DNA of 35,488 bases from Tannerella sp. (GCA_031258835.1 JAIRMH010000206.1:1-35488), one strand, 5' to 3'; positions 8,502 through 16,673 are shown, counted from the stretch's first letter. Notes: generated from the letters alone by a model not told the origin. Program-made: numbers and translations.

Positions 8502-9821
8502 TTACGTGCCGCTGAAATTTACATTGTCGAAAAGCAATGACGGAATTCGCCAACTTGAAGTTTTGCGGGCGTCGTTGCCGGTATCTGCAAGATTACCCCA
8601 TAACGAAATCATATTACCTGTAATATTCATTTCGTTTAACGGTTGTGTTGTTTTTCCGTTTTCGATAAGAAAACCTTCTATTCCGTAAGAAAAATCACCG
8701 GTTGTCGGATTGCAGTTTCCTCCATTAAAACCTGTCACAAGGATGCCCTTGTCGACCGAGCTTATGAGGCCGTCCATATTTTTTGTTCCCGGAGGCATTG
8801 TTAATATGGAAGGCGAACTGATCGTTTGCGGCGTATTCAGTTTGTTCGCGTAGTATGTATCAATATAATAGGTATTCAGCATGCCAGCATCGAAGACATT
8901 CATTTTTTTCGTTGCAATACCTTCGTTATCAAAATAGCGCGCTCCCGACGCTTTGATAAGATGCGGTTCGTCGATCAGCGTCATTTTGTCGCCAAACACT
9001 TTTTCGCCTTTCTTATTAATCAGGAACGAGTTCTTCTGTTGTATGGCCGAACCGTAGATAGCGTCAATAACAGGCGACAACAAGCGTGCTGAGTTCATGA
9101 AATCGACAACCATCGGCAGTTTTGCAGAATCTATCTTTTTTTGGCCTAATTTGCTCAACGCCCGTTCGAGCGCTTTTACTCCGATGCCGTCTTTTTTCAA
9201 TTCGTCGTAGAATAATGATAGTTCGAACCAGTATGAACTCGGACGGGCATCGCCTTCGTCTTTTATGCTGGCCATTCCTGCAAGCGAATAGTAAGAATTG
9301 GAGGATTCGCCTTCAAAACCATTGCTGTTTATGCGATAGCTGAAACTGTCGCCATCGGAATAAGATGAGCCTGACGAGACAATACGTTTGTCTTTATCCA
9401 TAATTTCATCGCAAACCTTCAAGGCAAGCGCCACCTTATCATCCGGTTGTATGTTGCCGAATTTGTTGTCGTATAGTTGCAGGTCAACGCCTCCGCCTTT
9501 GTAATATAAAGAAGCGTCGGGTAGGGTGCGCGCTTTGTCTTCCGCCAGGTAACGGGTTGATTCGATGCCGTTTTTGATGAATTGTTTCAGTTCGTTTTTA
9601 TCAAGGCGATTGGTGGATATGGCACCGAAACGTCCGTCGACAAACAGTTGTATAGAAAGTCCGTTTTCAGTTGCCTGTTGCAGGCTGTCAATTTTCATGT
9701 CGCGTATTTCGAACGAAGCGTTCGAATTGTTGTATAAGCTCAGAGACGCGCTCTGACAGCCGTTTTGAAGGGCAAATTCCATCGCCCACCGAGCCAGATC
9801 CTTTTGTTCATTTGTTATCAT
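8502..9821 (-). CDS. tldE: TldE/PmbA-family protein, partner of TldD
   Basis: This is the non-metal subunit of the TldD/TldE protease pair, which in E. coli forms a heterodimer that degrades unfolded peptides and matures microcin B17. The 439 residues have the PmbA/TldE fold throughout, with the N-terminal domain ending near 190 and a C-terminal GFNGGNCNPTTGDFSYG segment near 370. No HExxxH zinc motif is present, as expected for TldE. No signal peptide is visible (it starts MITNEQKDLARW), unlike its TldD partner. One nucleotide separates its ATG from the tldD stop. A strong Shine-Dalgarno-like AGGAGG lies inside the end of tldD, so translation is probably coupled. Confidence 0.9.
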   Translation of the reverse strand: MITNEQKDLARWAMEFALQNGCQSASLSLYNNSNASFEIRDMKIDSLQQATENGLSIQLFVDGRFGAISTNRLDKNELKQFIKNGIESTRYLAEDKARTLPDASLYYKGGGVDLQLYDNKFGNIQPDDKVALALKVCDEIMDKDKRIVSSGSSYSDGDSFSYRINSNGFEGESSNSYYSLAGMASIKDEGDARPSSYWFELSLFYDELKKDGIGVKALERALSKLGQKKIDSAKLPMVVDFMNSARLLSPVIDAIYGSAIQQKNSFLINKKGEKVFGDKMTLIDEPHLIKASGARYFDNEGIATKKMNVFDAGMLNTYYIDTYYANKLNTPQTISSPSILTMPPGTKNMDGLISSVDKGILVTGFNGGNCNPTTGDFSYGIEGFLIENGKTTQPLNEMNITGNMISLWGNLADTGNDARKTSSWRIPSLLFDNVNFSGT

Positions 9822-9822
9822 A

Positions 9823-11355
9823 TCAATTTTCTCCTCCTACTGTAAGTTTACTAACTAACGCTGACGGCATACCCAGTGTTACGGGGCACGACTGACCGTC
9901 TTTACCGCATGTCCAGGAACCGGCGTCCATTTGGAAATTTGAGCCGACCATCGTGATGTCGGCCAGCGCTTTCGGGCCGTTGCCAATAATATTTATATCC
10001 TTAATCGGTTGCGTAAGTTTTCCGTTTTCGATGAGATAACCGTTTTTGACGAAGAATGTAAAGTCGCCTGCGCCAATCTGCACCTGTCCGTTTGTAAAAT
10101 TTGATACATATACGCCGTTCTTTACGGAAGCGATTATTTCGTCTTCGCTATAATTTCCCTCTTCCATATAGGTAGCGCGCATGCGTGGTATAGGAATGTT
10201 ACGAAACGATTCGCGCCGTCCGTTACCGGTCGGTGCGACGCCATAATATTCGGCGCTTATGCGGTCGTGCAAGTAGCTGATAAGTTTTCCTTCGCTAATG
10301 ATATATGTTTTTTGGCCTTCGACGCCTTCGTCGTCGATATTAACGGCGCCGCGATTATACGGGATAGTGCCGTCGTCGACGATGTTGATGTTCGAATTAC
10401 AGACCTTTTGGTTAAGTTTTTCCGCAAAGATGGATGTGTTCTTTCTGTTGAAATCGGCTTCGAACGCATGTCCGATTGCTTCATGAAGCAGAATGCCGGA
10501 TCCTCCGGCGCCCATTACGACAGGCATTTCTCCTCCTTTAGGTTTGATAGCGCCGAACAGGATCGACGTTTTGTCGATAGCCTCGTTTACAATCGTATCA
10601 ATCAGTTCGTCGGTAAGAAATTCCGCTCCCATGCGTAAAGCCCTTGATGAGGAGTTGCTTTCCGTACGTTCGCCGTCAATCATAATACATTGAGCGCCGA
10701 TGATTACCATCGGACGATAATCATAGTAACATTGTCCTTCGGAATTGCAAAACAGAATATGGGAAGTACTGTCGTTTAACCAAGCCGAAACCTTTGCTAC
10801 GCGACTGTCTGTTGCGAATATCTTGTCGTTCACTTTTTGCAGGTATGGCATTTTAGATTTTACAGCTACGTTTTCCCATGCGGTTTTTATGTCATACCGA
10901 TTGTTTTTCGCCGTTATCTCTGTCAGGTCTACTGGGGCGGATGTCGCATTCCCGTTTGCTATGCGCGCTGCCGTGCGCGCTGCGTTGAGCATGTTTTCAA
11001 GCGTGACGTTTTCTACATACGCATATCCGGTCTGGTCGCCGGAAACAACTCTTACACCCATTCCGAAATCTATATTTGAATAAGCGCGGTTGACGGTTCC
11101 GTCCTGAAGACTGATCCTGTTTGAAAACGTGTGTTCGAAAAACAGATCGGCATAATTTCCTCCCTTTTCAAGCGCAACAGACAGCGCTCGTTTCAGCTGG
11201 CTGTCCGTAACCCCGAAATGTTCCATGGCGAAGTTTATTGTTGCAGAATTTTTATTTGCTCCGTCGCCTGCGGTGTTTCCAAACATAGCCGGAGTGGCGA
11301 ATGATCCTAACATAACCCCTCCCGCTTTAATAAAATCTCTTCGATTGAATCCCAT
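9823..11355 (-). CDS. tldD: TldD-family metalloprotease with twin-arginine signal
   Basis: This is the zinc-protease subunit of the TldD/TldE pair. The 510-residue protein has the metal motif HEAIGH (291-296) and the distal cysteine ligand in TCGKDGQ (Cys483), as in characterised TldD. The oddity is at the N-terminus: MGFNRRDFIKAGGVMLGSFATPAMFG contains NRRDFIK followed by a moderately hydrophobic stretch and an alanine-containing end, which is a twin-arginine (Tat) export signal. E. coli TldD is cytoplasmic. TldE, immediately downstream, has no signal. If Tat works here, TldD would fold in the cytoplasm and be exported, possibly carrying TldE. The gene leads a two-gene operon whose promoter lies in one arm of a 50-bp inverted repeat. 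Confidence 0.9.
   Translation of the reverse strand: MGFNRRDFIKAGGVMLGSFATPAMFGNTAGDGANKNSATINFAMEHFGVTDSQLKRALSVALEKGGNYADLFFEHTFSNRISLQDGTVNRAYSNIDFGMGVRVVSGDQTGYAYVENVTLENMLNAARTAARIANGNATSAPVDLTEITAKNNRYDIKTAWENVAVKSKMPYLQKVNDKIFATDSRVAKVSAWLNDSTSHILFCNSEGQCYYDYRPMVIIGAQCIMIDGERTESNSSSRALRMGAEFLTDELIDTIVNEAIDKTSILFGAIKPKGGEMPVVMGAGGSGILLHEAIGHAFEADFNRKNTSIFAEKLNQKVCNSNINIVDDGTIPYNRGAVNIDDEGVEGQKTYIISEGKLISYLHDRISAEYYGVAPTGNGRRESFRNIPIPRMRATYMEEGNYSEDEIIASVKNGVYVSNFTNGQVQIGAGDFTFFVKNGYLIENGKLTQPIKDINIIGNGPKALADITMVGSNFQMDAGSWTCGKDGQSCPVTLGMPSALVSKLTVGGEN
9833..9838 (-). promoter_or_regulatory. Shine-Dalgarno-like AGGAGG for tldE inside tldD
   Basis: The minus strand reads AGGAGG with 11 nt before the tldE ATG, within the last codons of tldD (Gly-Gly-Glu-Asn). 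Strong Shine-Dalgarno sequences are uncommon in Bacteroidota, where leaders are usually A-rich, so this supports coupled translation of the pair. Confidence 0.5.
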
Positions 11356-11389
11356 AAATGTTGATAGCTAATGTTTCGTTTCATGACGA

Positions 11390-11420
11390 CAAAGATACAT
11401 GAAATTTTTGAATTACACAC
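11390..11420 (-). promoter_or_regulatory. Promoter of tldD-tldE, inside the left inverted-repeat arm
   Basis: The minus strand reads TATCTTTG (11390-11397), an exact TAnnTTTG match. It is preceded by AATTTCATG and, about 19-20 nt upstream, by GTGTG in place of TTG. The predicted start near 11383 leaves a leader of about 28 nt before the tldD ATG. Confidence 0.5.
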
Positions 11421-11440
11421 AGACGAATAAAAATGTCCGG
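11391..11440. repeat. 50-bp inverted repeat, left arm
   Basis: This arm matches the reverse complement of 12001-12050 at 45 of 50 positions by direct comparison. The core is ACATGAAATTTT.GAATT and CACACAGAC.AATAAAAATG. The outer edge holds the tldD promoter. Together with the right arm it brackets the truncated TlpA-like gene. I see no clear target-site duplication outside the arms and no recombinase gene nearby. Confidence 0.75.
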
Positions 11441-11459
11441 CGAAATGGTTGGCCGGGGA

Positions 11460-12008
11460 TTACCTGGCAATTTCTTCCAGTAATGTTTTTTTCATTGTTT
11501 CATGATTGCGGAAGTCATTACGCAGTTTGTAATTGCCGTTTTTGTCGACAAGTACATACGAGGGTATGCCGTCGATATTAAATTTATCGCATAGATATCT
11601 CCATTGCTTTTCATCGACTCTGTAGTGTTCGCCTTTGATATTGGCAATCATTGCGCGCCATTTTGATTCAGGCGATGACGGGCCTGTAAGATAGAGGAAC
11701 ACAAGATTGTCGTTCTTTAATACATTGTCTTTTAGCGGTTCTGTGTGGTTTATCGCCGAGCGGCATGGCCCACACCATGTAGCCCAGAAGTCGACGAGGA
11801 CAACTTTTCCCTTATAACTTCCTACGATGGCGTCAAACAATTTTCCGTCCGGCGCTTTCGGGACTTCGCAGATTGTATACCCCGTTTTACTTTTCGCTTC
11901 CTCCAATTGCTTTTGAAGTTTTTTATCCAGGGCATACGTAACTCCATACATACCACCCATAAAGTAGTCTCTATAAATAAAGAGGTTCCTGCAAATTTTA
12001 CCGGACAT
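11460..12008 (-). pseudogene. 5'-truncated TlpA-like thioredoxin-fold gene
   Basis: The 182-residue frame is a thioredoxin domain with redox motif WCGPC (WATWCGPCRSA), a TlpA-type insertion and GIPSYV as the cis-proline loop. It resembles the C-terminal part of larger (roughly 450-residue) exported Bacteroidota TlpA-family proteins, from the linker KKLQKQLEEAK to the end. No signal peptide or lipobox precedes it. The frame starts with MSGK encoded by the inverted-repeat arm, then runs into what looks like mid-protein sequence. The N-terminal domain therefore seems lost at the arm boundary near 12000. A short cytoplasmic thioredoxin-like protein is still possible, because the frame is intact and both redox cysteines remain. 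Confidence 0.65.
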
Positions 12009-12050
12009 TTTTATTTGTCTGTGTGCAATTCGAAAATTTCATGTACATTT
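12001..12050. repeat. 50-bp inverted repeat, right arm
   Basis: Reverse-complement partner of 11391-11440 (45 of 50 identical). Its outer edge carries the promoter of the ABC ATPase, and its inner edge supplies the ATG of the truncated TlpA frame. The two arms enclose 560 bp. Confidence 0.75.
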
Positions 12051-12051
12051 G
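12021..12051 (+). promoter_or_regulatory. Promoter of the double ABC ATPase, inside the right arm
   Basis: TACATTTG (12044-12051) matches TAnnTTTG exactly and is preceded by AATTTCATG. GTG at 12021-12023 occupies the -33 position, 20 nt upstream. The predicted start near 12058 lies downstream of the first ATG of the tracked ORF (12023) and so supports translation from 12083. Confidence 0.5.
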
Positions 12052-12082
12052 TACCCATATCTCCCAAAAACAGTATACGGCT

Positions 12083-13600
12083 ATGATAAATGTGAGAAAT
12101 GCAATCCCTCGTAACCCTGATTTTCGATTTCGTGAGCCTGTATCGCTTACGATAGGGCGGAATGAACATATTGCTATTGTCGGACCGAATGGCGGCGGAA
12201 AAAGTGTGCTGGCACAGATGTTGACAGGAAATTATCCGTTAAAGGAAGGGTGGATTGAATATGATTTTTATCCCTCTCCTGTGTATAAGAATATCAAATT
12301 CATAGCGTTTAAAGATAGTTATGGCCCGGCTGATGTTTCGTATTATCTGCAACAACGATGGAACTCGCAGGACAGGAACGAATCTCCACTGGTGCGCGAC
12401 GTGTTGGAGCGCAGCATTAAGGAATCCTCGGAGGATCTGTCGTGCGAGGTTTTTAAGAGACGGAACATGTCGGATACGGCGCTTCGGGTTCCTGTTGATA
12501 CATTAGGTAATCCGCTTTTTAAATTGTTGGGTATTGATGGAATGTTTGATAAACAAATGGTCATGTTGTCGAGTGGCGAGATGCGTAAATTTCAGTTGAC
12601 AAAGGCGTTACTCGCGCGCCCACATATTCTTATCATCGACAATCCTTTCATCGGTCTTGATGTGACAACCCGTAGACTGTTGCATGATATACTAAGCCGG
12701 CTTGTCGAAATGGGAGATGTCGGGATTCTGCTTATATTGGCGAAGACGGATGAGATTCCCGATTTTATTACTCACGTTGTTCTTGTTGAGGATATGTTGT
12801 GTAAAGGGAAAATTGTGCGGAGCGATTTTTGTGCAACAGTACCGGAGACGCCGTTTACAGGTGATTTGTATCCGCCGGAAACGCATTTCGTACCTGATTT
12901 TTTTATATCCGGGAATATCCGTAAAAAGGAAGATAACGATATGGTTATCGAAATGCGGGACGTTTCGATAAGGTATGGCAAACGTACTATTCTGAGCGCG
13001 TTGAACTGGAGCGTACGATACGGGGAGCGATGGGCGGTACTGGGGAAGAACGGTTCGGGAAAATCAACATTGCTAAGTTTGGTCTGTGCGGATAATCCGC
13101 AGTCGTATGCATGTGATATTTCCCTGTTCGGATTCCGGCGTGGTTCGGGCGAGAGTATTTGGGACATAAAGAAACATATCGGTTATGTAAGCCCTGAAAT
13201 GCATCGTTCATATTCCGAAAATATCCCGGCAATAGCGATTGTGGCGAGCGGACTGTATGATAGCGTGGGACTTTATATACGTCCGAAACCGGAACAATTG
13301 ACGGTTTGTGAATGGTGGATGAATATATTTGGTATCCGCGGCCTTCGGAGCCGTAGTTTTCTACAGTTATCCGACGGCGAACAACGGTTGGTTTTGTTAG
13401 CGCGCGCCTTTGTGAAAGACCCGGAATTGCTGATTCTCGACGAGCCTTTTCACGGACTTGACACATGTAACCGCCTTCGGGTAAGAGCTATAATTGAATC
13501 TTTTTGCCGTCGTCCCTGCAAGACGCTGATAATGGTAACACATTATGAAGAAGAACTGCCGGAGAGTATTACGCATCGTCTTGTTCTGGAAAAAAAATAA
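12083..13600 (+). CDS. ModF-like double ABC ATPase with a degenerate first domain
   Basis: This 505-residue cytoplasmic protein has two ABC ATPase domains in tandem, the layout of E. coli ModF (PhrA). No transmembrane partner is encoded nearby. Domain 1 (about 1-250) has Walker A GPNGGGKS (34-41) and signature LSSGE (162-166). Its Walker B reads ILIIDN, so Asn187 replaces the catalytic Glu, and the H-loop His is replaced (LAKTDE near 219-224). Domain 2 (about 286-505) is complete, with Walker A GKNGSGKS (321-328), signature LSDGE (429-433), Walker B LLILDE (Glu454) and H-loop His487 in VTHYEE. The start was moved from 12023 to 12083 because the earlier ATG lies upstream of the predicted transcription start and encodes a non-family extension. 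A role in molybdate handling is only suggested by similarity. Confidence 0.85.
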   Translation: MINVRNAIPRNPDFRFREPVSLTIGRNEHIAIVGPNGGGKSVLAQMLTGNYPLKEGWIEYDFYPSPVYKNIKFIAFKDSYGPADVSYYLQQRWNSQDRNESPLVRDVLERSIKESSEDLSCEVFKRRNMSDTALRVPVDTLGNPLFKLLGIDGMFDKQMVMLSSGEMRKFQLTKALLARPHILIIDNPFIGLDVTTRRLLHDILSRLVEMGDVGILLILAKTDEIPDFITHVVLVEDMLCKGKIVRSDFCATVPETPFTGDLYPPETHFVPDFFISGNIRKKEDNDMVIEMRDVSIRYGKRTILSALNWSVRYGERWAVLGKNGSGKSTLLSLVCADNPQSYACDISLFGFRRGSGESIWDIKKHIGYVSPEMHRSYSENIPAIAIVASGLYDSVGLYIRPKPEQLTVCEWWMNIFGIRGLRSRSFLQLSDGEQRLVLLARAFVKDPELLILDEPFHGLDTCNRLRVRAIIESFCRRPCKTLIMVTHYEEELPESITHRLVLEKK

Positions 13601-13629
13601 TGCAGACATATTTTTCATATCTATATGAT

Positions 13630-16359
13630 TTATTGAATATGCGCGGAACTTTTATTTTTTGTTTGTTTTATATATTCAAAAGGCGTGATGCCTGTTATCT
13701 TTTTGAATATTCTGAAAAATGAAGATTTCGAATTGAATCCGCATTGTTCGGATAATGTGGCGATCGTATATTTTTTAAATTCGTGGTTTTTGATTTTGTT
13801 CTTAAACTCCTCTACTCGATACTCATTTATAAAATCGGTAAAACTTTTTTTTATGGATTCTTTAAAAATCATAGATAATTCTTTCGGGGTACATTTCAGT
13901 TCCGCCGTCAGATATGACATTTTTAATTCGGGATCAAGGTGCGGTTTCTTTTCCTCCATCAATTTTAACAGTGTCTGGTGCTGGGAACTGTAATCTTTGG
14001 ACGGGGATTCTTCTTGCCGGATCTTTCTTTTTATAACGTCCTTTTGTCTTTTGAAAACATGTAATTTTTTCCATTGCCAAATGCAGGCGAAACATAAAAC
14101 GAACAGGGGAATGGTCCATGTTAATGCAATCCATGTCTGTTTGATGATGATGGTCATGTGTTTTTCCGATTCGGGATATCCTGATAAATGTACGCGAAAG
14201 GTATATTTCCCGGGAGGAATATCGCCATAATAGACGGAAGTGCAGCCTTTGTTCAGTGAAACCCAGTCTTTATCATAGCCGTCGAGCATCACTTTGAAGA
14301 TATTGTCGTTAGGGTAGAGATAGTTTAACGCGACAAAATCAAAACCGAAAGAATTTTGAAATCGTGAAAGTTTGACGTCATCGCGTTCATTTGTATAGGG
14401 ATTGGGCGCAGATTGCATCATCTTCCCATTGACGTAAAAACCTGTGAAATGAACTGGAGGAGCCGGTGTATTTTTGTTTACCTGTTCTATGTTGCAAAAG
14501 ACCAGTCCGTTTTCGTTACCCCACCATAACCGGTCGTTTTCATGTTCGTAATAACAAGCTCCGGGATTAAACATAAGACCCGGCAGGCCATCCGAGACCC
14601 AGTAGAAAAAATGCTTGTTGTCCGTAAAGGTACATCGCGCCAAGCCTTTGTGAGTCGCTACCCAGAAATATCCCGGTCTGTCTTCCATGATGCCGGTGAC
14701 GGCATTATCCGGTAGCAGTTCGTTTGTCATATAATGTTCGTAAAGCGTCAGTTCACTGTTTACCCTGTAAAGGCCGTCTGTTTCCGTGCAAAACCATAGA
14801 CAGGAATTTCGATCTTCATAGATATGCGTAATCTTGCAGTTGTAGATAGATGAAGGGAATATCCCGGCCCTTTTGAATGTCGCAGAGGCCGAATCAAAAT
14901 AGCAGACGCCTCTTTTAGTTCCAATCCATATCCTTCCTTTTGAATCTTTCAGGATAGAGTGGGCGAGGTTTTCTATTAAGGAAGAGTTTTCGGTTGAATA
15001 CCGGATATACTCCCCATTTGGAGAGACTTTGATGACGCCTTTAAATGTGGCCATCCAGATATGACTACCATCGCCGGTGAAATCGTAAAAACCTCCCGAA
15101 TTAAAAAGCGGGTCAGGATTAAATTCCTTTACCGATAACAGGTCCTGGTCAAAAACGCAAAGGCCGTTTAATGTTCCCAACAGGAAATTCTTCCCGTACG
15201 GGAATATTTTTATGATAATGTTGGATTTTAAAGCGTTATTTTCTTCTCCGGCATTGAATCGTTTTATCGTACGGGTCATTTCGTCGATATAAATAAATCC
15301 GTCGCGTGTCCCGATAAGTTTTTTGTCGTCTTTTATGAGAAAAGACCGGACGTGGTGGTTTTGCGTGGAAAAACCGTTGTATGTATAGGTATGAAAGCGT
15401 TTATTAACCGTGTAATTTAATCCGGTAGAGTAGGTACCGATCCAAAGCAGTTCATTGTCGCTATCTTTCAGGAAAGAATAGACTGCATTTGAACTGATGC
15501 TGTAAGTATCTTGACTGTTATGCATATAAGATTCGGTAATAGCATTTTTGGATATGGAAATTTTCTTCAATCCTCCACCGTCGCTTCCAACCCATAAATT
15601 ATCTTTATTGTCTCCTGTCAGGAACAGTATATTATTGTTCCCGACGTCTATATATTCAGAGAATTGTTTGGCAAGGATATCAAATTTCACTAATCCGGCG
15701 CCATTGGTTCCAAGATAAATCTGGGGACCCGTTTTCTGTATGGCCGTGAAATCGTTTGTTCTGTTATAACTATGTCTTATGATTTTGATGTTATCAGAAG
15801 AATAGTCGCAAAAAAACAGACCTGAAGACGTTGCCAGCCAGCATTTGCCGGTATCGTCAAAACAAATCCCGCGCACAGTCGCATCATATTGTTCGGATTC
15901 ATAGATCAATGGAATCGGTGTTGCCAAGTCGTCGGATATGATGAACAGGCCGCTTGATGTGCCGGCAAACAATCTTTTGTTATCATCTTTATAAAGACAA
16001 AATACCCGGCAATTGTCGGGCATATCGACTTTGACGAATTGTTCGCCCTCGTGATTCAGTTTCCACAAACCTTGGCTCGTAGCAACCCACAAAAACTCCG
16101 GATACGTTTCAATTACATCATATACATCGCCTTTTTGTTCGCCTGGTTTTATATAAGATTTGAATGAAATACCGTCGAAACGATCCAATCCGTTCAGCGT
16201 TCCTGTCCAGATAAAGCCATGACTGTCCTTATATATTTTACGTATAAAATTGTTAGACAGCCCGTCTTCAACCGATACGGTTCGGAAATAACGGTTATTT
16301 TGTCCGTTTAACGTAAAAAGGATATTCAGGAATAATAGTATGATTATAACAGTCTTCAT
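13630..16359 (-). CDS. Membrane-spanning propeller / Y_Y_Y / AraC-type regulator of the adjacent PUL
   Basis: This 909-residue sensor-regulator probably controls the divergent glycan operon. A signal peptide (MKTVIIILLFLNILFTLNGQ) is followed by many repeats of the DSHGFIWTGTLNGLDRF type (about 25-640), which form the two-lobed periplasmic propeller of hybrid two-component sensors. A Y_Y_Y domain (about 650-740) ends in PPGKYTFRVH. One membrane helix (about 743-763) leads to a cytoplasmic coil and an AraC-type helix-turn-helix (about 795-905, CGFNSKSSFFRIFKKITGI). The histidine kinase and receiver domains of classic hybrid systems are absent. Ligand binding would therefore have to act directly on the DNA-binding domain through the membrane. 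Its promoter is nearly identical to that of the hydrolase at 604. Confidence 0.9.
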   Translation of the reverse strand: MKTVIIILLFLNILFTLNGQNNRYFRTVSVEDGLSNNFIRKIYKDSHGFIWTGTLNGLDRFDGISFKSYIKPGEQKGDVYDVIETYPEFLWVATSQGLWKLNHEGEQFVKVDMPDNCRVFCLYKDDNKRLFAGTSSGLFIISDDLATPIPLIYESEQYDATVRGICFDDTGKCWLATSSGLFFCDYSSDNIKIIRHSYNRTNDFTAIQKTGPQIYLGTNGAGLVKFDILAKQFSEYIDVGNNNILFLTGDNKDNLWVGSDGGGLKKISISKNAITESYMHNSQDTYSISSNAVYSFLKDSDNELLWIGTYSTGLNYTVNKRFHTYTYNGFSTQNHHVRSFLIKDDKKLIGTRDGFIYIDEMTRTIKRFNAGEENNALKSNIIIKIFPYGKNFLLGTLNGLCVFDQDLLSVKEFNPDPLFNSGGFYDFTGDGSHIWMATFKGVIKVSPNGEYIRYSTENSSLIENLAHSILKDSKGRIWIGTKRGVCYFDSASATFKRAGIFPSSIYNCKITHIYEDRNSCLWFCTETDGLYRVNSELTLYEHYMTNELLPDNAVTGIMEDRPGYFWVATHKGLARCTFTDNKHFFYWVSDGLPGLMFNPGACYYEHENDRLWWGNENGLVFCNIEQVNKNTPAPPVHFTGFYVNGKMMQSAPNPYTNERDDVKLSRFQNSFGFDFVALNYLYPNDNIFKVMLDGYDKDWVSLNKGCTSVYYGDIPPGKYTFRVHLSGYPESEKHMTIIIKQTWIALTWTIPLFVLCFACIWQWKKLHVFKRQKDVIKRKIRQEESPSKDYSSQHQTLLKLMEEKKPHLDPELKMSYLTAELKCTPKELSMIFKESIKKSFTDFINEYRVEEFKNKIKNHEFKKYTIATLSEQCGFNSKSSFFRIFKKITGITPFEYIKQTKNKSSAHIQ

Positions 16360-16383
16360 TGTGAATGTTTTTTTATCTTTTTA

Positions 16384-16413
16384 CAAAACTACATGAAAAT
16401 TTCGGATTTCCAA
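16384..16413 (-). promoter_or_regulatory. Promoter of the AraC-type regulator
   Basis: On the minus strand, TTG (16411-16413), 19 nt, then TAGTTTTG (16384-16391) match the Bacteroidota consensus. The predicted start near 16377 leaves an 18-nt leader. The sequence CTTGGAAATC..AATTTTCATGTAGTTTTGTA repeats the promoter at 464-494. Confidence 0.6.
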
Positions 16414-16476
16414 GCGCACATGGATGAAAAAAAGTTTTTTACGGAAGAAATGTTCGTATATACCGGTCATTGATCA

Positions 16477-16605
16477 TGTCTGTTTTTTATCAGACAAAAC
16501 GTATGATTTGGATTTTTTTCGTTTTCGAGCCGTATAAGTCTCATTTATCGTTATTTGATACTGCATAACTATCTAAAAAACAGCGTATTATAAAATATGT
16601 CTCAT
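16477..16605. promoter_or_regulatory. Candidate operator region between the regulator and the PUL operon
   Basis: The 346-bp divergent gap (16360-16705) holds an inverted repeat TGTCTG (16477-16482) / CAGACA (16491-16496). It also holds a direct repeat GTCTCAT at 16538-16544 and 16599-16605, spaced 61 bp, close to six helical turns. AraC-family proteins often bind direct repeats, so these are plausible sites for the adjacent regulator. The repeats are short, and chance occurrence cannot be excluded. Confidence 0.3.
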
Positions 16606-16639
16606 ATTTTGTCGAATGGGACAAAAAACAATCGGCTTT

Positions 16640-16673
16640 TTGAAAGAAGAATATGGTTTAACCTGTAATTTTG
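16640..16673 (+). promoter_or_regulatory. Promoter of the GH88-susC-susD-GH97 operon
   Basis: TAATTTTG (16666-16673) matches TAnnTTTG exactly. TTG (16640-16642) lies 23 nt upstream, slightly longer than usual. The predicted start near 16680 rules out the ORF-track ATG at 16616 and supports a start at 16706 or 16724. Confidence 0.5.
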
